This document shows positions 61,094 to 64,000 of a DNA stretch of 64,000 bases, one piece after another. The stretch is from Fistulifera solaris. Its lineage: Eukaryota; Bacillariophyta; Bacillariophyceae; Naviculales; Stauroneidaceae. Every line of letters starts with the position of its first letter. The stretch's first letter is position 1. Both the position numbers and the translations under genes were made by a program. The notes beneath the pieces were generated by a model. That model was given only the letters and a program-made list of their open reading frames with translations. It had not been told where the DNA came from and did no database searches. Location of the stretch: NCBI GenBank assembly GCA_030295235.1, contig AP026126.1, positions 372,001 through 436,000 on the forward strand, given 5' to 3'.

Positions 61094-64000
61094 ATGAGTT
61101 CTCGAGAGGGAGCCGAAGAGCTGAAGAAGACGACCAAGCTTTCGCAAATGCAATCCGAGCTTGGTCGTCGTTTGGTGGAGTATTTCGTCATTGTGTCCAG
61201 TATTGAAAGGAAGCCTGATGCCAAAATTGATAAGAACAATTCCAATGATTTATCGTTCTCGGATTGGAGAACGGAAAGCACGGAGGATGAGTTCGCTAGT
61301 GTGCAATTTCGGCCTACCGTGACCGCACGCTATCCTTTGTTCGATCATCACGATAATCCTTTGCATGAGAACTTGACGTTCTTTTGCCACCCCTCCGGAA
61401 GTATTCAAGTTGAAAAGGAAGAAAAGATGCCGAAGGTAAGGCTGTTCTATCCTTTATTTCTGTAAATTTGCGGGCGTGATCTGACTTGAGCGTTTCAGGT
61501 TCATTATTTTGTGGCTACTGGTGGCAAGGGACAGCAAGTATACGGAACCTGCTTGACCCTTTGGGAGGAATATAAACTAAAGCAAAAGCTTAAGAACGGT
61601 GCTACGAAAGAATCTCGGGTCTATATTCCAAAATGTGTCGTTCTTTTGTCGACTTATCCCTACCTCGCTGCCTTTCGGGAGTACTTGACCCAGCTCGAAC
61701 GTCTTTCAAAGGCAGGAGAAATGACGGTTCCGATTGAGCGTTACATCACTAACTTTTGTTCCGAAGTACCAGCTCCGCCTCCTGGTTCTTTTGAAGTACA
61801 AACGACAATGGGAGACTCGGTGATAAAAATTTGGTCTCCGCCGAACAACGTGCCGATCGCATGGGTATCATTGCCATTCTCATACCTATTCGAATGTCTG
61901 GATGTCGAAAATGTCATTTTGGTATGGCACTGCTTGGTCTTGGAACGACAAGTATTGATCACCTCGACACAACATTCTCTCTTGACGATAGCTTCGGAGA
62001 TTTTCTTGTCGCTGCTTTTTCCTATGCGTTGGTCGCACGCTTATATTCCCGTTTTACCGCATTTTCTGATTCCCATCTTGTCGGCACCCATGCCGTTTTT
62101 GTGTGGCATCCACAAAGCGAATTTAGCGGATGCACTTTTCGATCTGAGTCGAGATTGTGTCTTGGTCGATTTGGACCGAAACATTGTAACGCTTGGTCCG
62201 GACACGGCTCCGCTGCCTCCGCTTCCTCCTGTTCAGGCGGAAACTTTACGCAGGGAGCTTGATCAGAATGTTGGCATGATATTTCGCGAAGCGCGTTCTT
62301 TGCGCAAGACGGATGATTACTCCGAAAATGGCCTCCACTTACCAAATCATGTAAAATTGATGGCTGAGGATATGTGGGAAGCCAAGCTTTCCCTATTTGA
62401 CGAAGCTTTCAACCTCGTCTTCACGCCCGATCAGATTCGCAAGAATATTTTGAACGGCAACGATGCATCAGGACTGGATATCTCCGAAAGCGATCGCATC
62501 AATCTGGGCATTGATAAGCAGCAGCTAAAACGAAAGCAGTCCGTATGGGATGCTGTACAGGAGGCATTCCTCGACACGCATGTCTACTTGCTACGAAATT
62601 ACAGAAAGTACCTTGTTTTTCCGTCCAAGCACAACGAAGGATCGTACGGTGGAGCCGGCTTTCGTTCCAAGGAGTTCATCGAAAATCAGCGTTATGATAT
62701 GCGAGAGTTTTTGAACCAGTTCATCGGCACTCAGATGTTTGATAACTTTATAACCAAGAGACTCTATGGAAGTGGCGAGGCGGATGTTGCTTTCTTTGAT
62801 ATGGCCGTCGATCGATTCTTGAAGAATGCAGGTATTTTCTCGGATGTTGACATCCGCAGCCGCATATCAAGTAGCCTTAGGAGAAATATTGGTAAAGATG
62901 AACCCCTCATTCAGAGCTCTCGTGTCCATCGCAAGCTGAAAACAATTGTGCCACCTGAGCCTTCCTCGGAAGGCCTACATCACCGGGTCAAGCAACAGAT
63001 GACGGTTCTGAACCAAATGACGATGGAAGTGTTCAATCATCCGGTAGTAATCGAAAGGAGAAAACAATGTCGGCACTGACGCGAATTCAGGAAAAGGCTG
63101 CCGAGATTTATGAACGTAAGAAGCTGCCGAAATATACTTACGATACCTTTCCGTCCGAGTTAAAGGAAGATCTTTTCGGAGAACCTCGTCCATTGCCAGC
63201 AGCAGTAATTGCAGAATTCGACCGTCAGCGGAAGGATGCCGCCCGGTTCAAGCGAAAAGGTGCTAAAACTCCGAAAGACGCAAAACAGCACATTCATCGA
63301 GCTCATGCAACCGTAGATCCGATAGTCCCTCCTTCGCCAGAAGAAGCGACTTTTACGGTTTTTTTTCATGGCGTTCACTGCCCTTGCGGGCAAAGAGTTG
63401 GTGGAAATAGCCAGCAAGAAGGAATCCAACGACCGCACCATTTTGTCAACTTATGTATCCACTACTTCAGCAACGGATGACGAGACAGTAGCAACCGATA
63501 GCGACGCAGGAGATAGTGAGATTGATAAGGTCGATGAGAAGGAGAAAGAAGCTGTCGCTGAAATGAAAACATCCCGGCCAAATATGGGCGGTATGTTCGG
63601 AGACGATGAGGACGAGAATACTCCTCAAAATGCTGTTGTTTCTGACGATGATGAGAGTGCAGATGAAAAAGGCAAGGACGAATCCAAAGAATCCGATAAC
63701 GAAGATGATACTTTCCAGACTGCACCAGACCAAGAAAACGGCACGGAAAGTCCAACCAGCACTGTAGTCACAACTGAAACGCAGCCAAAACAACGATTCC
63801 GTGACAAGCTGTCTGATCTTGAAATCGAAGAAGCAAAAGCGGCCGGTCGTGGCTTGTTAAGAATTGCTTTTGAAATGCTGACAATGATGAAACGACGAGG
63901 ACTGAAGGCTGACCCCGAAGCATATCAGTGCTTGATTGATGCTTGCGGCCGAGTTGGAGACACAAAGAGAGCAACAGAGTTGCTCGGGAAAATGCATGAA
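61094..64000 (+). CDS. DENN-domain protein with PPR region (DENND4-like), cut by window edge, two apparent frameshifts
   Basis: DENN proteins are exchange factors for Rab GTPases; DENND4 types also carry PPR repeats. Exon 1 (61094-61435) starts MSSREGAEELKKTTKLSQMQ with the upstream-DENN part; a 63-nt intron (61436-61498) joins EEKMPK to VHYFVATGGKGQQVYGTCLT. The core DENN follows (VVLLSTYPYLAAFREYLTQL, WVSLPFSYLFECLDVENVIL, VLERQVLITSTQHSLL, HAYIPVLPHFLIPILSAP), then down-DENN (FLDTHVYLLRNYRKYLVF). The frame moves -1 at the A4 run 63061-63064 (ERRK-T-MSALTRIQEKAA) and +1 at the T8 run 63359-63366, after which an acidic linker precedes a PPR repeat (DPEAYQCLIDACGRVGDTKR) at the window end. 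The rest of the gene lies outside. The combination is characteristic of DENND4/Rab10-type exchange factors. Confidence 0.85.

Noticed and set aside
3860-63480. Programmed frameshifting as explanation for the many broken genes
   Set aside because: Sites share no slippery heptamer or stop context, include both +1 and -1 changes, and coincide with short homopolymers; assembly error explains them more simply.

Overview
This window is nuclear DNA of a diatom, most probably a raphid pennate close to Phaeodactylum tricornutum. The inference rests on compact genes of 1-3 kb on both strands, sparse introns of about 63-97 nt with GTAAGT, GTACGT or GTGAGT donors, and two proteins with signal peptides followed by an A-F or S-F site of the diatom plastid type. 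The family content also fits: HSF, helicase-associated (HA) repeats, O-GlcNAc transferase, GDS/SGNH-like membrane proteins and an RNA-dependent RNA polymerase. I see no rRNA, tRNA, transposon or CRISPR array.

Layout. 1-8.3 kb: a 5' fragment of a membrane protein, a hypothetical protein, a Golgi-type glycosyltransferase, a PncC(CinA)-NudC fusion of NAD metabolism and an F-box/Tubby protein. 8.9-20.6 kb: a cellular RdRp with a duplicated KOW-like N-terminus, a multipass membrane protein, RsmE rRNA methyltransferase, dUTPase, a GDS/SGNH-like type II protein, an ankyrin protein, SYS1 and an RGG/CCHC RNA-binding protein. 20.9-33.3 kb: ADAT1, EDRF1, a TMEM65-GAF fusion, a bromodomain protein, an acidic hypothetical protein and a class IV HDAC. 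33.9-44.5 kb: a second GDS/SGNH-like paralogue, an APH-like kinase, a membrane-anchored atypical protein kinase, V-ATPase subunit G, cysteine synthase and an O-GlcNAc-transferase-like protein. 44.5-64 kb: a DDM1/HELLS remodeller, TSPO, a sugar-phosphate nucleotidyltransferase-like protein, two plastid-type proteins, an HA-repeat protein, JMJD8, HSF and a DENN-PPR protein running off the right edge.

Genes are arranged singly and often convergently, with only tens of bases between stops (26462/26519, 44499/44534). No operon-like pathway cluster is evident. Chromatin and RNA-level regulators are frequent (RdRp, ADAT1, bromodomain, HDAC, DDM1/HELLS, HSF), but I do not infer that they work as one system.

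Important caveat: at least fourteen otherwise convincing genes change reading frame once or twice, nearly always by one base at a short homopolymer. The simplest reading is homopolymer indel error in the assembly, so these genes are annotated across the break and not called pseudogenes. The most interesting biology is the PncC-NudC fusion (with a possible GC-AG intron), the KOW-duplicated RdRp with an in-frame TAG, the TMEM65-GAF fusion, the signal-peptide-bearing O-GlcNAc-transferase-like protein, a 25-nt micro-exon in the remodeller, and dispersed GGTACC hexamer palindromes in intergenic DNA.
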